Positions 40,261-42,529 of a stretch of DNA of 42,529 nt are shown piece after piece (the stretch's first letter is position 1; each line of letters opens with the position of its first letter). The notes beneath the pieces are model-generated. The model ran no database searches. It saw nothing but the letters and a program-made list of their open reading frames with translations, and had not been told where the DNA came from. Both the position numbers and the translations under genes were made by a program. Source of the stretch: a virus; IMG/VR virus record IMGVR_UViG_3300008050_000100, positions 1 to 42,529 of that record. The stretch is one strand, 5' to 3'.

Positions 40261-42057
40261 GACGAAGATTACCCACCCATAACCGGTCTTTTGCCTGCTA
40301 TCCCGGAGGAAGACCTAACTGAGGAGTGGGAGTGGGAGTCCCCCGTTCTGGAGGCAGAGGCATGGGAGGTCCAGAAACACCTTGAGGAGATGAGCGCCGC
40401 CTACGAGCTCCGTCCATCGGACTTTATTGAGCAAGTCATCCAGTTCCCCACCGGAAAGGACCGGAAGCTCACCGCGTTCTCGTTCGAGAAACGACCGTAC
40501 CTTCGGCGCGTACACAACACCCCTTCCGACCGCATCCTCCTGATGACCGGGAGACAGGTTGAGAAAAGCACTTCACTGGCCATCAAGGCCTTCGTGTACA
40601 CGTGTCTGATTCCGCACTTTCGTGTGCTGTACGTCTCCCCCTCGAGTACCCAGACCAAACAGTTCTCCAACGACCGACTAAAAGAACTGATGGAGACGTG
40701 CCCGGCTCTGCGCACGTGGTTCCCCTCGAGGCTGACCGACAACGTTTTTGAGAAGAAGGCTATCAACCGGAGCCAAGTCACGCTTCGCTATGCCTTCCTC
40801 AACGCTGACCGGTGTCGTGGGCTTTCTGCGGATGGGATCTTCCTGGATGAGTTTCAGGACATCCTCCTGGACAACATCCCCGTCATCGAGGAGGCATCCT
40901 CTCACAGCCCCTTCCGTTACTTCGTGTACTCGGGTACTCCGAAGTCGGAAGACAATCCCATTGAGTACTACTGGGCGAAGAACTCTACTCAGAGCGAGTG
41001 GGCGGTCCCCTGCGAGCGCCACGGAACACCGAAGGACCCGGGCTCGTGGCACTGGAACATTCTGGACGAGAGCAACATCGCGCGGAAAGGGCTGTCGTGC
41101 GACCGCTGCGGGAACCTCATCCGACCCGACCACCCGTTGGCACAGTGGGTGCGGCTAGGGCCCCCGCTAGGAGAGGTCCAGTACGAGGGGCTGCGGATCC
41201 CCCAGCTCATGGTGCCTTGGGTTGCGTGGGAGGACATCCTCTACAAGCAGCAGCACTACCCTCGTGGGCGGTTCTACAACGAGGTCCTGGGACGGAGCTT
41301 TGACTCGGGTCAGCGCCCGCTAAGTCGGGCCGACGTCCAGAGGAACTGTGACGAAGAACTGTCGATGGCGGCTGAGAAGATCCGGGAGCTGATGCCCGAG
41401 CTCCGCCGCCGACCGATCTTCGCAGGAATCGACTGGGGACAGGACAGCACCAACTCCTACACCATCCTCGTGTTGGGTGCGTACCTGGGCACCGATAAGC
41501 GGATGACGGTGTTCTACGCACACCGTTTCGAGGGCCCGGAACAAGAGCCAAGAGTCCAGCTCGACAAGGTCAAGAAGTTCATCAAGCAGTTTTCTATTCG
41601 CCGAGTAGGAGTCGACTACGGTGGCGGGCACTTCCAGAACGACGAACTGATGCGGGAGTTCGGTACGGATCGCATCCATCGATACCAGTACTCCAACCCA
41701 CGAGAGTTCGTCCGGTGGGACGCCAAACTGGGACGGTACCTGGTCCACAAGCACGAGGTGCTGGGCTCCGTGTTTGCCGCCATCAAGCGAGGCGACCTGT
41801 TCCGTTTCCCACAGTGGAGCCAGTGGAAGGTGCCGTTCGCTTCTGACATGCTTTCGGTCTTCTCCGAGTACGACGAGAAGAGAAGGATGACTGCGTACAA
41901 GAAGTCCCCGAACAATACGGACGATACGCTCCACGCACTAGTCTTCCTGTTCCTCGCGTCGTACCAGCTCAACCCTCGTCCCGATGTGTTGATCCCCAGT
42001 CAGAAGATCGACCAGGACCTGGCGCGGCAACTGTCCCGGGCCCTGAGGGGGAACTAA
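40258..42057 (+). CDS. terL: Terminase large subunit
   Basis: The 599-residue protein has the terminase ATPase: Walker A GRQVEKST at 98-105 and Walker B IFLDEF with Asp197-Glu198, then the RNase H-like nuclease with Asp392 in GIDWGQD, Asp453 in VGVDYGG and the late Asp-Asp in 'NTDDTLHAL'. It packages DNA into the prohead and cuts the concatemer. The Walker A Gly before Lys is Glu, a variant I have met in other phage terminases. A small Cys cluster (Cys252 and Cys281-x2-Cys284) suggests a zinc site. The ATG at 40258 has GGCAGG upstream. It stands alone between two - strand genes. Confidence 0.93.
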   Translation: MDEDYPPITGLLPAIPEEDLTEEWEWESPVLEAEAWEVQKHLEEMSAAYELRPSDFIEQVIQFPTGKDRKLTAFSFEKRPYLRRVHNTPSDRILLMTGRQVEKSTSLAIKAFVYTCLIPHFRVLYVSPSSTQTKQFSNDRLKELMETCPALRTWFPSRLTDNVFEKKAINRSQVTLRYAFLNADRCRGLSADGIFLDEFQDILLDNIPVIEEASSHSPFRYFVYSGTPKSEDNPIEYYWAKNSTQSEWAVPCERHGTPKDPGSWHWNILDESNIARKGLSCDRCGNLIRPDHPLAQWVRLGPPLGEVQYEGLRIPQLMVPWVAWEDILYKQQHYPRGRFYNEVLGRSFDSGQRPLSRADVQRNCDEELSMAAEKIRELMPELRRRPIFAGIDWGQDSTNSYTILVLGAYLGTDKRMTVFYAHRFEGPEQEPRVQLDKVKKFIKQFSIRRVGVDYGGGHFQNDELMREFGTDRIHRYQYSNPREFVRWDAKLGRYLVHKHEVLGSVFAAIKRGDLFRFPQWSQWKVPFASDMLSVFSEYDEKRRMTAYKKSPNNTDDTLHALVFLFLASYQLNPRPDVLIPSQKIDQDLARQLSRALRGN

Positions 42058-42062
42058 AAGAA

Positions 42063-42080
42063 GGGGGCCCGAAGGCCCCC
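42063..42080 (-). terminator. Terminator with TTCG loop
   Basis: GGGGGCC at 42063-42069 pairs with GGCCCCC at 42074-42080 around CGAA, which reads TTCG on the - strand, a stabilising tetraloop. On the - strand a TTCTTTT tract follows, so it ends the - strand gene at 42098; it also follows the terminase stop. Confidence 0.6.
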
Positions 42081-42097
42081 CACCCAAGGGGCTACCG

Positions 42098-42499
42098 TCA
42101 CTTGACGGCTGCCACCTTGGGTGCCGCCGGAGTGGCGACCAGGGAGGCCACGAGGGCGTCCGCTTGCAATTCGCTCATTCCTGCGGCCAGCAGGGACTCC
42201 TTGGCCCCCTTGACGTCGCCGGTGCGTTCGAGGTACTTCGCCAATCCGTTTCGACCCCGAGCCATCGTGGCAACCTCGGGCTTGCAGCCCCCGTTGCGGA
42301 CGATGAGCCGAGTACCCTCGGCGGCGATCACGGTGGTCGCAGCTCCGACTCCCAGCCCCACGAGGGAGCCTGCGGGGCCCCACAGTTTGCCGACTCCGGC
42401 GGCGGCGGCGGCACCGGGAGCTGCCTCGAGCGCGATGCGCCCTGCGGCGGCGGCGGCCTTGTCGAAATGGTGGAACCCGTTCTTGATGTAGTTGCGCAT
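42098..42499 (-). CDS. Small Gly/Ala-rich membrane-like protein
   Basis: The product is 133 residues from an ATG with GGAGGTGT three bases upstream. The N-terminal half is Ala/Gly-rich with a hydrophobic helix at about 40-62 (PAGSLVGLGVGAATTVIAA), likely membrane-associated; the C-terminal half forms charged helices ending with Ala/Val/Lys. It continues the family of Gly/Ala-rich proteins in this genome. Unknown function; the neighbouring genes lie outside the window. Confidence 0.6.
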   Translation of the reverse strand: MRNYIKNGFHHFDKAAAAAGRIALEAAPGAAAAAGVGKLWGPAGSLVGLGVGAATTVIAAEGTRLIVRNGGCKPEVATMARGRNGLAKYLERTGDVKGAKESLLAAGMSELQADALVASLVATPAAPKVAAVK

Positions 42500-42529
42500 G
42501 ACACCTCCAGTGGTTGCGCGGTTTTGTTC

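Noticed and set aside
40550-40580. Altered terminase Walker A (Gly to Glu)
   Set aside because: This variant occurs in other phage terminases to my knowledge and all other motifs are intact, so it is not treated as unusual.
1-42529. tRNA genes, insertion sequences, attachment sites
   Set aside because: I looked for tRNA-like cloverleaf patterns, transposase motifs and long terminal repeats by eye and saw none; a computed scan would be needed to exclude them.

Overview
This window looks like part of a large tailed-phage genome (Caudoviricetes), probably from a metagenome or a little-studied host. It has a recognisable large terminase, a portal-like protein, a phage replication set and a virion gene block, and it has no rRNA, no tRNA and no clear cellular housekeeping genes. 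The DNA is GC-rich by eye and genes are tightly packed, with many 1-16 base overlaps. No host can be named from the sequence.

Layout. (1) Left edge: the end of an unknown + strand gene, then a single lipoprotein gene on the - strand. (2) 945-17629, - strand: one long replication/recombination transcription unit. In reading order it holds a small Cys protein, an SF2 helicase, a UDG-like Fe-S protein, three unknown proteins, a DnaB-like helicase, a DnaG-like primase, a zinc-ribbon protein that may be the SSB, DNA polymerase I with an intein, an HU/IHF protein, a zinc-ribbon peptide, a RecA-like recombinase, a zinc-ribbon nuclease candidate, a Cas4-like nuclease, an unknown protein, a RusA-like resolvase and two more Cys/unknown genes. 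It ends at a strong terminator. (3) 17716-38595, + strand: the virion block. It holds an unknown protein with a pilin-like membrane segment, a zinc-ribbon protein, a Gly/Ala-rich protein, the portal, a giant fused beta-beta' RNA polymerase with an intein, a baseplate-spike candidate and several unknown virion-type proteins. A two-gene - strand island (22776-23173) sits between portal and polymerase. (4) 38606-40211, - strand: RNase HII, a 109-aa protein and a 222-aa protein. (5) 40258-42057, + strand: large terminase. (6) Right edge: a Gly/Ala-rich - strand gene.

How it fits together. The phage appears to carry nearly its own replisome and recombination set. It also encodes both large catalytic RNA polymerase subunits as one 2408-aa chain. 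Because that gene lies among virion genes, the enzyme may be packaged and used early, as proposed for crAss-like phages; this is inference. Both polymerases are interrupted by LAGLIDADG inteins at conserved catalytic-core sites, so both would need protein splicing to work. Several enzymes keep their fold signature but lack a textbook catalytic residue: RecA Walker A ends in Asn, the primase Toprim lacks its second Asp, and the UDG-like protein lacks the motif Glu and His. A short sequence resembling CTTATGACCG recurs in four intergenic start regions and may be a phage promoter or operator.
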